A DNA stretch of 64,000 nt, from the NCBI GenBank assembly GCA_973895155.1, contig OZ316893.1, forward strand, positions 4,960,001 to 5,024,000. The letters are read 5' to 3'. This document shows, piece after piece, positions 45,636 to 58,937 of this stretch. Numbering within the stretch: position 1 is the stretch's first letter; each line of letters begins with the position of its first letter. A model generated the notes under the pieces. That model was not told where the DNA came from. It saw only the letters and a list, made by a program, of their open reading frames with translations, and ran no database searches. The translations under genes were made by a program, and so were the position numbers. The DNA is from Marsupella aquatica. Its lineage: Eukaryota > Marchantiophyta.

Positions 45636-48600
45636 AACTTAAGAGGCTATGCATTCATGTTCTTCAGCATCATTTCTCTCACTCGTGGTGGTGGAGCCTT
45701 TGGTTTCATCTCTAAGAAAACACATACTATGAAAGGGGGCTGCCAAAATAAGTTCAAAACACTCTAGAATACCTAAAACTAAAGGGGTCTAAAAATTAAT
45801 TAAAAATGTATAGAATACAAAGGCTACCCCTTGATAAGGCATATTGAAATGAAAATAGATTGACACAAAAATCTGAATAAGACAAAATCTGAAACCATAT
45901 AGCAGCTTCAAAAATTTGGTCATAACATATGATAATGTTTATGGCAAAAATTTATAAATTATAACTTTGGTAATCAATAACTTTTTTTGTCCCTAAGCAA
46001 AACCTATTAATTAAGGCTATCAAATTTTGAGATTTGAGAGCCACTAATAAACTTGAACCAATGAGCTTGAGTCCTGCCAACACTCAATAACTAACCTCTT
46101 ATTCTTAGTCGAGGCAATTAATCACTTTAACCCATTCCAAGTTTGGCTCTGAGTGGTTGGATCTGCTTTGTTTGATTGCTTCCTTCGAGTACGGTGGAGT
46201 TTCTGGTGGGTCACAATCTGCTCTGTAAAGCTGTGTTCAATCATTGCTAGCGTTGTTTAGCGGATTCAGTCACATTAGTTAAGAATTATTCATTTTGTCA
46301 ACGTTGTTTCGAATGATAATTAGTAGATATTGTCGAGCTTTGGCACCAAGACGTTAGATTCGCTAGCAGCTACTGCAGTTCTACTGTGTTAGTAGACCCT
46401 AGAAACGGAGATCCATCGTGGTGTTCCGTCTTCTTTGGTAGAATTTGTGAACTGTTTTGCCATTTTCCCTGTACAGTGGGAGAGGCAATCATTGATTTCT
46501 TGTATTTTTCCTCCTCCTCAGGTGGATTTGTTTATTTTTAGACCATCCGCGCTCGATATGCGTTTCAGCCGGACCCTTGGATCTTTCTCCACAAATTTGT
46601 TTCGTTGGGTGTTGTTTTGCTGTTGCTTTAGTTGGCGTACTCGTAGCTGCCAGTCATCAGGTAAAGAAGTCCAAGACGACAATTCCTGCGACACTAGGAC
46701 GCCAATGTCCAGCACTCTACAGTAAGTTACATCGTCCTACTTTATGCAGTACAGGACCCACAATTGCGTTGGTTGTCGGTACTGCAATCGAGTATGGTTC
46801 CCAAATAATTATCGCAAGTGCTGCACGAGGAACTAAACCTCCCTTATGAGATCTGACCTTGTCCATCGCTTCTGCAAACCTAAGATTATTTTGATCCAGT
46901 GTAATGCTACCACAGTACTACGGAAGCGTATCAGGCAGCGGTGTAGAAAGGAGAGCTGTGAGAGCTCGAAGTCCGAGGACGAGAGCTGTCAGTTCTAGGC
47001 ACTGTAAGATGAGCGAAAGAGCGATCTCCAGGACAGAATGCAAGACACAAGCGACCTATGCAAAGATGTGCGAATGATGGAGGGAGAATCGTAGCTCAGA
47101 GCGGGCCCAGCACAGGAGAATTGTCTCATGGCCGCAGCAGCTCCTGGATAAGAGCTATGCAGCACCAGTCACTCGCTCTCCTGCCTCCTTTGGTCGACTT
47201 GACTGAATCATTGCAGTGCAGTAGATACCGATCCGGTTTCTGTGTGGGAACTCGTGAGAGGAAAGGTCCCGATCGAGCCTGGCTACAGCGTATGCTTTCT
47301 TCAAGACAGAATACAAAGACGAAAACCAGAGCATTGCAAGGTAATTTGGAGTTGTTGGCGTATGTCCACTTTTATCATCCAACATGGGCCCCGTTAGCTC
47401 GTGACTCGTGAGGAATCAGGCATTTGAAAAAGTGTCACCACAACTTGTGTTCTTGTGGGTTGTGTGTGTGTGTGTGTGCCTGTGTGTGTTTGTGCGGGAG
47501 AGTGTGAGGAAAACATCCCCAGACGAAGTCGGTTGCAGAACAGTACGTTGGCAAAGCATTACCTACCCAAAAGTGCTTAGCCACGTACCGGGGGGACACA
47601 ATGTCATGCACACATTGCAGCCGTGGTCGATCTAGGCAGAAGCTAACAAAAAGTCACGTGGGAATAAAGCAAACGAAGCCACAAGGACTAACCTGCAACA
47701 CATGCTATGGTTGACACGATTAAAACAAAACACTCAGAACTCGCCCAATGATACAGTGCTGAAATGATTGTGTTTAGATTCTTTTTGCCTTCGTAAGTTT
47801 CATTGAATTCCATTCACGTGAATAGATTTCCTGCCTTGCAAAAACTGTTACATATTCCATTATTAAAAGCACCAGGTGGTGCATAGATTGCCTAGCCTCT
47901 CTTTTGCAAGAGGAGGTCTGTTGATGAGTCACCACCGACTGAAAGGAAAGACTGGCAAAGATTTTGGACAGACCGATTGTATGAATTTTGAACTCTACAG
48001 TGCTGCTCTCTATTCTGTGCATCTGTGCTGACTGGTATGGTACGCTGTGTTCCTTCTATGGTCGTTGTACAGTAATCCAGAGTCCAGAGGGTCAGCCCCT
48101 TCCCCTGGTGGCATCGAATTCGTGCGAGGTCACCCCACCTGAGTGATAGAAGATTTACAATACTGTATCTCGTTTGGTATGCTCAAACTCTCAAAGAATT
48201 TGTGTCCTCTAATGCCACTGAACACCTCCCCCCTGCCAAACGAGTGTCCCTTGTGTTGTTGGGTGAAATTTCCACTTCAGCGCAGTCTACTTACAATTTT
48301 AACATTTATCTCAAGTGATGGCTTTTGGCCAAGAAATGACTGTAGCATTTTTCACCGGGTTGTGAAAATCTCTTCTTCTACTTTTTCGCACTAGCACCTA
48401 TGGTGACACATGGTTGTGGCACATGATCATTCTATAATAATAAAAACATTGATTGTAAATTCTTTTAGTCAATATTTTTTGTTGTCTACAACTTTAGCCT
48501 AATAGTTAAGGTACAGCAAGTTCTGAGATTTGAGAGCCGGAAATGGCTCAACAGATCCCTTGGGTAAAGTTTTAACCTTACCAGTTTCCAAGGTTTGGAG

Positions 48601-49690
48601 ATGGCCCGATTAGCCCTATGTATGGTTCCAAATAACCAGCTAGCCAACCATGGCCAACTCAATTCAATTTAATTATGGCCATGGAATGTCTGTGTAGAAA
48701 TTTGTCTCAACTTGCTCTTGAGGGATTGTTTTATGACAAGAGCCAGTAATAAGAGGCTAGTCTCTACTAACAAAGATCCACCATGGAGACAGCTACTGTA
48801 ACTTAGCAAAACCTAAATACAGGTAGCACAATCTACAAGGGAAACTAAGAGGGGTCACAAAAGTACTTGACTACAGACTATGCACACTACATGATGGGTG
48901 TGCAACCCATCAGACAAATTGTCAATGGAGAACTTGTCTAAATTCTAAGAGAAAATGCGTGGATGTATGTAGGCTCACTTTGAAAATTCCCTAAAGAGAT
49001 GTCTTGCCTTCAGGAGCTTGCTCGGGTTGCTGACAGGGATATCCTGGAAATTCCATACTGTGTGAGAGCTTGACAGGTTTCTAAGTAGAAGCAATAATGG
49101 AACCGATTCTTATGGAGTACAAAACACTGGTAGTTAAAGTGCCCGTTGGAGGTACTGAAGGCTTCAGGGTGAACTAGAAGCTCGTAAAAGAGGTTCCCTA
49201 TGTTGTACCACATCTCAGTTATCAGATTTTAAGTTGCATGCTAGATATGTTCACATGTGAGTCATTGCCGCAGTCAGATTTTTACCTCTCTGGTCAACGC
49301 CCTCTCCCTCCTGGGTAACACCCCCTTTTGGGCTACCCTATAAAGGTGCATGCTCTGGAGTTATAGTCTATCCTATGTTGGATGGGTCAGCTTTTGGTTT
49401 CAAGATAAAAAAAACAATTTTACCAGGCTGAAATGTGACCCTCTTTGAGGTACATTTCAATTTTTTTTCTCAAAAAGGTGATTTCAATATCAAGATTACA
49501 AACCTACATTCCCTCTCACTTCAGGAATCAAATTAACAAGGTGAGCACTATGCCAATACCCGAGGGTGTAACTCACTCCGTCACATAGTGTGCCGTGAAT
49601 ATGTAATCTATATACTCATTCTAAGTATTTATGTACTTCCATAAAACGACCCACCAAAATCCTTCCATTCGTCTGTTTACAGCTTGGAAG
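45636..49690. other. Intergenic DNA, no supported gene
   Basis: A frame at 46577-46849 encodes a hydrophobic stretch (CFVGCCFAVALVGVLVAAS) but starts without ATG and resembles nothing. A GT microsatellite is at 47461-47495. Short related segments containing GAGATTTGAGAGCC occur near 46030 and 48525. Confidence 0.45.
46005..46050. repeat. Dispersed short repeat (three copies)
   Basis: TTAAGGCTATCAAATTTTGA then GATTTGAGAGCC here, with relatives at about 48495-48542 and 54195-54250 (GGTTTGAGACCC). The last block resembles a pol III B box, so a SINE family is possible. Confidence 0.4.
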
Positions 49691-49899
49691 AGGACCTCGG
49701 TCCATTTGCGGTAGTTTTAGTTCCTCTTTCTTGGTTTTTAGGGGTTTCCTTTTGCTCACTTCTTCTAGTTCCTCTTTCTTGGTTTTTAGGGTTTCCTTTT
49801 GCTCACTTCTTTTGCGTTTGGTTTTGTCCACTTGGGACCTCTCTTGTTTATTTTTTGTACTCTATTTGGCCTTTTTCTGTAAAAAGTATGTGTATATTT
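49691..49899 (+). mobile_element. 3'-terminal LINE fragment with target duplication
   Basis: Matches the 3' region of the two larger copies (GAGGACCTCGGTCC... to ...AAAGTATGTGTATATTT), with an internal duplication of about 45 bp. It is flanked by CTTGGAAG at 49683-49690 and 49900-49907. This fixes the 3' end of the family and shows it moves by target-primed insertion. Confidence 0.82.
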
Positions 49900-50210
49900 C
49901 TTGGAAGGAGAGAACAAAACTCAGATTGGCCCTTAGATGTTTCCAAAGGTTTTTGGCACCATTAGATTTACTGAAATGGGATGTCTAAGGGGTAGTCCTC
50001 ATTAGTATGTTTGCTGCTAAGGGGTTCATGGCACATTTGCAGTTGCTACTACTAGCCTAGCTGCCCGAGCTTTGGTCAGGCCCATGATTGCCTCCCCAGG
50101 CTGTTGTCTGACCTAGAAACTTGCCTCCACCCAAGACAGTTAGAGGTTCACTTTGGACCATAGGCTCCTTTTGGACCGTAGTATAACTTTCAATTGGGAA
50201 TGATCAACTA

Positions 50211-50592
50211 CACTGTTCACCATAATTAGTGTTATGCAAGAATTAGTGTTAGTACAAAATTAGTGTTACTAACACTAATTTTGGTAAAAATGATTTTGAG
50301 TCCAAGTAACACTAATTTTTATCGGTTTTCAAAATGAATTTTTTTCAGTTTAATTTAAATTGCTTGTAAAAAATGGATGATCTCTAGTCCAAAGTAACAC
50401 TAATTGTTGTGGATTTTTTAAAATAGTTTTTTCCTTTGTATTTTGCCACTTTTAAGACCATAGTAACACTAATTCATGTGCGCGAATATAGTGTTAGCAC
50501 AAAATTAGTGTGACTAACACTAATTCATGAGTAGACCCTGAAAATGGGCGCTCTCGAATTAGTGTTAGTCACACTAATTATGGTGAACAGTG
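50211..50592. mobile_element. 382-bp foldback MITE, TA target site
   Basis: TIR CACTGTTCACCATAATTAGT (22 bp perfect) at both ends, TA flanking on each side (50209-50210, 50593-50594). It is filled with about a dozen copies, in both orientations, of AATTAGTGTTA/TAACACTAATT. TA duplication suggests a Tc1/mariner (Stowaway-like) origin, but the TIR is not the Stowaway consensus. Confidence 0.85.
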
Positions 50593-50984
50593 TAGATATT
50601 CTAGATATATTGGTACCCTGTCTCCCTGTTTGGCATTTTTGTCCTTTTGCACTGTAAAAATAATTTTAGAGATACCAATTGTTCCAGGCAGTACCTTACC
50701 TGGTACATGGAAATTGTGAGAAATTTGTCACCCGGTGAGGAGGGGAGATTTGATTGTTTCTGTTCATCTTTCAATTTTTGTTCTTTGTTTTCCCCTTGCT
50801 GTTGTTTTCTTAGGATGATTTGGTTTTTACTTTTGGAATTTGCAGAAAATCATGGGGCCATGGTGAATCCTTTTGCATCCCCTCCCACCTTCCTGTTTTT
50901 TCGGGGGTGGAGGGGATTCTTCAATTTTCTCTGGGGTTGGGGGTGAATTGATGTTACTTGGGGGAAATGAACAACTGCAATAGA

Positions 50985-51000
50985 GGGGGGGGGGGGGGGG
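50985..51000. repeat. G16 homopolymer
   Basis: Sixteen G in a row; the length is uncertain. Confidence 0.9.
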
Positions 51001-51974
51001 TGCAGAAAACAGGGGGCAAATAAGTTTTTGTACTGACCCTCTTTCCAAAATCTGCATAACTCTCACACCCTCATGCCTTATATACCTGCTTGCAGACAAT
51101 GGCATAAGTACATGTCATTTGCAACCCCTACTTTCATTTTGCAACTATCCCCACCATGCAACAACCCAGATTTTGTATAATGACAATATTTACAAAGGGA
51201 CCAACTATCCACAGTGACACATTTCCTGTGCCAATCACACTTCCACAACCACAAGTCCATTGCGGGGTCCATTGTAACAACAACATGGTCACAATGGTGC
51301 AATCCATGAGAATTGGGCTACTTGGTTTATAACAAGGGAGCAAAATTTGCAAACATTGCACAGATGTTGAGTTGAGATCTAGCATACCTGTTAGGGTAGG
51401 GAATATGACTTATGACTGTGGCTGACATAGACTCATGGGTGAGGGTACATATTAAGTGGTTTCTGTTCATCACTCCATCCTGGCCAGGCCCAGCCATGGT
51501 TCCCCCAAAAAGTGAGTAACTGTGGCTGAACTGTGTCTGACCACAGTTCAGCACTTGATGGTGTGGGATGCACCCTAGTTTTGCCAGAGCCACTAAGTTA
51601 CATGGGCAGGTCTCAACCCTCACTCCTCTCCCAAAAACGAGGGAAATGAGTGGGCCACCCATATGTCAGCAACATTGTGGGCCAATTGAGCTAAGGAAAA
51701 TCATACCAATGCTTGGGAACCTTAAGGAGAATAGATTTATGGGAAACCTCTCAAGCATTCTATTTGGTTGCCTTAAGAGCCAAAAGCAGACCATCTAACA
51801 GAGGTTAGATGGTTTGCTCCAGAGCATGCAATTTTCTACAGGGTAACCACAAGGGGACAACACCCTGGGATCTCACCCAGGGCCCCAAAGCAGGCCAGCC
51901 TGAGGTTGAAGAGAGGTACTCCCATCACTACACTTCACCCACACGTTCACGCATATGCCCTTCACACCCCTCAG

Positions 51975-52050
51975 TTGCCCACGGAGAGACAATTGAACCT
52001 GGGATCTCTTCGAGTCTAATCCGGTGTCCAACTAACTGAAGCTAGTTGAT
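51975..52050 (-). repeat. Possible tRNA-derived SINE head
   Basis: On the minus strand TAGCTTCAGTTAGTTGGACA resembles a pol III A box (TRGCNNAGTNGG) and, 28 bp further on, GGTTCAATTGTC resembles a B box (GGTTCRANTCC). No tRNA acceptor stem closes, so it is not a tRNA gene. The body may extend to about 51800. Confidence 0.4.
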
Positions 52051-54776
52051 TACTCTCAAGCATTATAATCTAGTGCAATTGAGCTTTGCACGGGACTTGC
52101 ACAAAAATTGATGGTTTTATTCCCATAAATGACTAATGGCCAAAATATTATTCTCTTGTTTTACTTCTTCAATATTATCTTTCCTGCATACAGTGACCAG
52201 TCATTGTTCAAATCAAGATACTGAGAATATTTCTAGATTTAACGTCATTTTTCTTTTCGATTTCACAAGTACTCTAGAATTATTCTGTCCGAGTGTCCCA
52301 AAATTGTGATTATTACTCATATTTTACGCGAATGGGTATGCCACTGCGGTAATCTTCATCTTCCACAAGCAAGCCGCTAGGAAACAAAACATATGAGTTG
52401 GCAATTTGCCCCAACTTGTTCGCCTTGTCAGTTGAAAGTAAAGGATTATCAATTAATGAAATGCCACAGCTAGGGCTATTTCTCTTTCAGCGGCATATTA
52501 TTTCCTAGCACTGCAAAGCGGTCTACCGACCCTTCGCAAAACCCCAAGTTGACGTCAACATAACTGTATTAATTCCACTAATTAATCACCTAGAACGTCA
52601 CTATGTCAGTCACAGATTGATCAATCTTCACCGTCGGATTACTCGTTCAACAGCTCAAACCCTCTCGAATCTATTAACGGAAAATCGTGATGACGTAAGT
52701 ATAAATGTAGTATTACTCCACTAATTAATCAGTCGACCACGCAAACTATTCAAATATAGGAGACTGATAACGTCACATCTTACCATTCGACGGCTAAGAT
52801 CACCCCGCTACAATTATGGGGAAAATCAAAATTCAGTAGAGCTTATCTCCTCCAATCAGGGTCTCCAAATCGGAGGAACGGAGGAATAATCGCTAGATGA
52901 CGGCGCCCTACCGTCAGCATGACGTCGAGGAGGAGTGAAGTCTCACCTAACCATGCGAACCTGGAGTTAGTTAATGAGGCAACGGGGGCGAATGCGTCAG
53001 CCTTGTAATTAATCGACCGGGAGTTAAATGATCTTGGTAACGTAACCACGGTAGGGCTGCACAACCAGAGCCAGTCCGTGGATAGAGCAAGAAATGCCGC
53101 CAAGATGACGGCAGCAAGAATAGCTAGTGACGGTTATTTATCGTTGGCTGATCAGGCTATTACGTCTAAATAAGTAGCGATACCTTGGCGGCGGCGGAGG
53201 GTTATTGTCGCTAATCATTTGGAGTAGCTCTCCACATGGGGGCTCTAATAAACTCGGGGGCAGTATCGACGGTGAGGATTGTCCTCGTTGGAGAGATATT
53301 TCCATCGTGACCCTTCGTTTTGGTCCCAGTGGATGGCCCCATTTGGTGAGGAAATTGAAGAGACGACGGCGAATAGTTACTCTTGTAACAGACTTTCGAA
53401 TTCGCATTAACTTTCTCCCAGTGGTTACTTAATTTTTGTGGGGGCGCACCGCCACACCCAGTTCAGCTGCACTTTCCTGTCTCCCCCCCATTGCCCATTC
53501 CATGCAGTCAGTCCATTGAGAGCCAAGTGTAGATGTGAGGGAGAAAAGTCCGCTTCAATTAAGAGAAAAGATAACCTCTATGACGCTTTTGTTTTGATGT
53601 CTTGATTGACTTCGCCTCTGGAGTCTGTCGCAACCCAGTAATAGAAACCGTGTAATTTCGTCCTATCTCCCAAGGTTTTAAATGTTGCACTGCTATTTGT
53701 GTATGGCTGAGTATTTGGGCAACTTCCATGCTCTCGAGCCCACCTATTGGGAGGGTAGCACCCTCCAGCTGTAATTAAAGAAAGAAAATCCGATATTTTT
53801 GGGTTTGGTCTGCAACGTTATTGTATGGAAAAGGAAGCCTAGATGCACCTCGTGGATTGTCAAAAGTACTCGTATGGGGTTTTGCAACCCTGGTCAACCA
53901 CGTACTCCTAATATCAGATAGCATTTTCTTAAATTAATCCATCCCGACTACAGTCCCAGGGAGCGTTATTTTCGGTACTATGATTTGTGAGAAATATGGG
54001 TGAAAGAACCTTAACGTTTTTGGAGTATATTAGGGCTTCTCAAAGCTTAAAAGTTGACAATGATGATCTTTCGCCATAAACAAACGACCATGGCTTTATC
54101 ATAGGGTACATAATTTTTTTCACTAGGGACTTTTTGGCATGGCATATGACCCATTTCTATGTCAAAAAGTTTAGTTTCCATCTCTTTTTATGTCCCTAAC
54201 CATAACTACTACATTAGGTCCATCAAATTTGAGGTTTGAGACCCATCTTGCTATGGACCAGGGCTGTTTAGTCGTGACAATTTGACAAAATGCACCACAA
54301 TGAAAATTCATTGCCACATTTTGGCCAGGTGTTTTGCCTTTCATTAGCTTAGCTATGTTGAGTAAACCACCCTTACTCATAAGAAGCATCAGATGTGCAA
54401 CATCCAACAATCACACAAGTGGCCCATATAGGACACATGTTTGTGGGAACATACACAAGAGTTTACTGAACTCCAAACTCATTACCCATACCTAGTCACT
54501 TTAGACTAAACTCTTCCTATCTCCCAATTATTGGTTGCAAAACAATGAGACTACGTTCCACTTACTAATTAAGTCATGCTATTGCATCTACTAGTAACAC
54601 ATCTTACTGAAACTAAACACCTAACTATGGTTGACTAACTATGGTTAGATAGTAACTCTAGACCTAAGAGTAAATGTTTAACTAGCTTCCCATCTATGCG
54701 CAGACCCCATTAGCCATGGGACACGATACTCGTGCCATATTTATAGTATTTTAGTGTCTTACAGTCACTCAATTAC

Positions 54777-54877
54777 GTACTCAGGTAAATTCACAGAGGT
54801 GATGAAACACACATTTCCCTTGAACTGTACTCAGGTAAATTCTATAGAGGTGAAGAAACACACATTTCCCTTGATCT
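54777..54877. repeat. 50-bp tandem duplication
   Basis: GTACTCAGGTAAATTC...GAAACACACATTTCCCTTGA occurs twice in a row with a few differences. Confidence 0.9.
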
Positions 54878-57129
54878 GTTATAAAAACAATTTGAGAGCA
54901 CGGAAACTCTGGAGTTGGAAAAATTGAAACAAGTTTCAAGTAACCTAAGCTTGAGCAGCATTTAGGAAAATATTTTTTGGCTGCAGAAGTTATCCAAAGC
55001 TCTTTACTATTTGTACTGACATACCAAATATTAATTTTTTTGCAGAATGCACAGGACTAACTATTCTTGGGAAATACTCCCAGGACACAAGTGGAGTCAA
55101 AATGTCTTTTCCCCACTATGATGTTTACATCTAGACTTTGTCCTGACTTTGCTCAAAGTCTGAATATTTAAGATAGCAAACTGTAAACTACATGCGAAAG
55201 AGAGGTAACAGTGTAAGTTTCCTTTTGTACTTCGTGCAGGTGGTGAGTTGAGAGCCTCAATCCCCTTAGCATAAACTGTGTAGCTGACTTGTATGATCAC
55301 ATTATGATGGTCATTCTATGTACAGTCAGCTTCTGGATTGATGATTTTGATAAATGAGTCACTGCAACTTTTAAAAACCTCTTTGTATGATTCAAAAACC
55401 CATTCACCTAGACAATACCAAATGTACAAAACAAGTGCAAAGAAAGGTTACACTAGGAGGTGCATGCAATATGTCCCCGAGGGAAGAGTTAGTAGTCACA
55501 ATGCACAGGGGTGCTCTTGTGGGGTAACCAATGCCCCTCGGGCGATCTCTAAGAAAATGAAATCCAGCTGCTTCCAAGGGTTCGGTAAGCAAACAAGATG
55601 TAACTAATGTGTTGACTTTAAGCTTGGGTTCAAACCTCTTCAAACCCTTGTAAGTTCAGCTCTGAAAACCTTGCACACAATTATTGTTTTACTTGTTACC
55701 ATCCCTATCAAGTGTTATTGATGGTGGCACCTTTCCTCCTGTGTCCTGTGATCACAATCTTACAATAATTACAGCTTGTCTCTTGCTTCTCTTTATCCAT
55801 TTAGATGCGCTTCTTTGCCCCCATTCTCACAAGTCTTGACTGATTATATTGGGATTGAGCAAAACCGTGAGTGCAAGGGGAGTCACTATTAAAATTTGCA
55901 AACCTTTGCCACACAATGCCCTATTCTATAGAGTAGTGTCCCTTAATGCCCTGGGAAATTTTAAGCTATTTTAAAAACCAGGAGAAACCAAAGCTGAAAA
56001 CAAAACCCTGCCCTGGGCAATTGCTTGCAAAATTAAAGTGCAACTATCCCTAATCATATAAGTAAACAAGCCCAACACCCTTGCATAATTGCACAATAAC
56101 ATCAATAGTAAGTAAAATTGAGCAGAAGTGTTGTCAAGCATAACTGAGATGGCCAGGCAATTGGGCATTGTGGGGAGTCAGCGTAACTCAGCCTGGACTT
56201 TGGATTTCAAGGAGTGTGCAAGCCGTGGGCAGAATAATTGGTAGGGAACTGAAAAGTTTGTATTGTGGCGCGTGCCCATTACATGGTTAGTAAGAATGTC
56301 ACTATAAACAAATGGCCAGGGAGGCTTCCCACCATAATGACATTTGGTAGACAGATCATAAGAAAGAAGGAAGGAAAATGCATCTTACAATGTTTAGATG
56401 AGGACACAAGCAAAATGATGGAGAGGAGAATAAGTAAGTTTTAATAAGAGATACTTTGACCTTGCAATCAAACTACATAGTTGGAAAGCTAAGCCCAAAT
56501 GGACTGACAAAGCTTGAATGGACTGGAGCCAAACATGCAAAACTGTTAAGATATACTTATGTCCAAAGGGTAACCTGTATCTGGCCAGATCACTTGTGAC
56601 TGCAAGTTTTAGTTAGTTCAGGCCTTTAATTGAACGAGGGCTTCACTTTTTATTAACAACATCTCAAGTAGTTTGCTCAACAGTTGGAAACATAACAACA
56701 TAATGTCACAAACTAAGGTGTTGCAGTTTTTCTGCACATGGCCTCAAGCTTCTATGACGTTCATTGATCTTTTATAAAGTGACCTTGCAACTTGCAGTAG
56801 CGTTGTTGCAGAGTCCTATTTTTTTAAAGATGGCTCCTCTTGATACAAGGATCGCTTCAAGTAATTTTGTGGTTTGGAACAATGCCAATTATGGAAGAGC
56901 ATTGCAGCACCTACTTATACTCTAGCAGGAGTTTACTATGCATTTACAACTTTTGCCATCCATTTGGGATCAAGTTCAATTACAGTCGGGTTAAAAATAT
57001 GAAGTTTCCCTATCACAGTCCATGGGGATTGCCAAGACAAATTCCAGGTCCATCCGGGCTTTGACTTCACACGCTGGTGAAGGTTTCAATAGATAAACAA
57101 AGCAAAAGAAACAGGAGATATTTTGCAAC

Positions 57130-57786
57130 ATGATATTTAACATTGGAGAAAATGTGGAACATAAGGTAAGTTCAATCAAAGTTGATGAAGACTTGGGTTG
57201 GAGAGGCAAGGAAAGGTTATTTAATTTAATAAAACATATATTTCGAGGAAAGAAAATAAAGAGGCATGTGGAGGATAAGTTTGATCACACGTATACAAGC
57301 ACTTCCGGTCAATTATACAGTCTCCGCAAAATGATTGTCCCCCTCCATTACAAGTACGGGACTACAAAATTCTTGTGGAATTCGTTTCTGGCAAGCTTGG
57401 CACTGTACACTAGAACTTTGATTGGGCACACATTTAAACCACATCCGGACAATTCCAGCCTTTGCCCAAATCTCCTCTCACACGACTGGAGTTGCAGGGA
57501 AAAGCGAATTCTTTTGATATTTCTGGGAACCTTGGCACTGTGTTCCGTAAAATTTGCCGTATCCAGCCAGAGCAATACCATTCTCGAGCCAAAAGAGACA
57601 TCACGTTATGCTTTTCTCGTTCGCACTGTTATGTACTGGAGGCTAATTTTCTGGCCAGTTCCTGACTCCTCCTGCAGCAGCAGAAGCTTTCATTGGGCAG
57701 AGTGCAGTGGTAGAGAGTTCACGTCAGTTCTCATATTTTGTGCGTGTGGAAAAGCTATCGGAGAAAATCGGAAGGAGGGTATTTGA
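57130..57786 (+). CDS. Uncertain 218-codon frame
   Basis: ATG to stop without interruption, the longest unexplained frame in this part. The predicted protein has FLWNSFLASLALYTRTL and ILLIFLGTLALCSVKFAVS, weakly hydrophobic, and no domain I recognise. No paralogue or promoter evidence. It may well be chance. Confidence 0.2.
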   Translation: MIFNIGENVEHKVSSIKVDEDLGWRGKERLFNLIKHIFRGKKIKRHVEDKFDHTYTSTSGQLYSLRKMIVPLHYKYGTTKFLWNSFLASLALYTRTLIGHTFKPHPDNSSLCPNLLSHDWSCREKRILLIFLGTLALCSVKFAVSSQSNTILEPKETSRYAFLVRTVMYWRLIFWPVPDSSCSSRSFHWAECSGREFTSVLIFCACGKAIGENRKEGI

Positions 57787-58937
57787 CGTATGTGTGGGAA
57801 CCAGATGACTGTGGGGACGACACAGTCGCGAGGAAGGGTTTTCGGAATTTCCTGCATTTCTCGCTCTGTTCGAGACGCTTGCCGCATGTCCACTCAGCTT
57901 TTCTCTCCCCAGTTTCATAGACCGTCCATCTCCCTTCGGACCAGACTTGGTCGGAATGAGTACTGTAGTCTGTAGACCTGGTGTTTTCATTGTGTTTCTG
58001 GACGTCCCTCGTGCTGCTGATAATAAAGTACCCGGTCATGGCCATTTTGTAAGTGAGAGCAAGTATAGTCAAGCTGCACCGTGCCCACCCGGCCACCACC
58101 ATCCCTGACTACTACAGTACGTCCGGGTACGGTATCTCCTGCATCTCCTCATCTGAATTGAATTGCATTCCCTTCGGCGTGAATCCCAAATTCCAAATGG
58201 GGAGCTAGATTTCTGGAAGGAATGATTCATTGATTCATGGGAATCAATCAATAATCAATCAATCCGCAGGTGCTTGGGAACCTCAAAAGGAGGGGAAAGA
58301 GAAACGTGAGTAAGTTTACTCCAACCGACAGACGACGGACTGAGTGAGTGTGGTACATGGATCTTTGGATCTACAGTGTTTTTGGTGATGGCGGCAGGGT
58401 CTGGCCATAGCGCGCAGTCGACTGCGCGAGGAGAAGGATTGCGGAATCTTTTCCGAACGAGCAAAAAGAAATATGGGAGCGCGAGGAGGTGAGAATCTCC
58501 ATCCCTATTTTGAGAATAATGGCGTAAAAAGGCTAGTATCTCCCGGACACCGTATCTAAGTAGCGCTGTCCTAACAACTCTTCGATGATTGGAATGGGAA
58601 GTACAGTGGAGAAAGGAGATAAGTGGCAATAGCGCCCACCAAAACCCAAAAGCGAATGATTCTGAGAGGGATGATTGTGTATTGGGGAGATACGAAAGGT
58701 TGACCCCTTTGGATAATTTTGATAACGTCACCTGCTACCATTTGTTTTGGTTTTAAAATTTCTGGTGGTTGTTGAGCTACCGTAGTGCTGGAGACACCCC
58801 GCAAGAATGCAAAAATGAGCTGTGCAAAATAATGTTTTTAATCTGTGGGCACTTTTCTTCTGAAAGATATGGATGGACCCGATTTGGACTTGCCCAGCAA
58901 ATAGAGCCTTTAGAGGCCGTCAACCGGCAAGTCGGCA
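57787..58937. other. Intergenic DNA before the GC-rich block
   Basis: No supported gene or RNA. Confidence 0.4.

Larger units (their letters stand above)
50593..57129. other. Intergenic DNA, no supported gene
   Basis: It contains a G16 run (50985-51000), a possible SINE (51975-52050) and a 50-bp tandem duplication (54777-54877). The frames present are short and unrelated to known families. Confidence 0.45.

Noticed and set aside
46577-46849. 90-codon membrane protein
   Set aside because: No ATG start, overlapping alternative frames, and no related sequence known to me.
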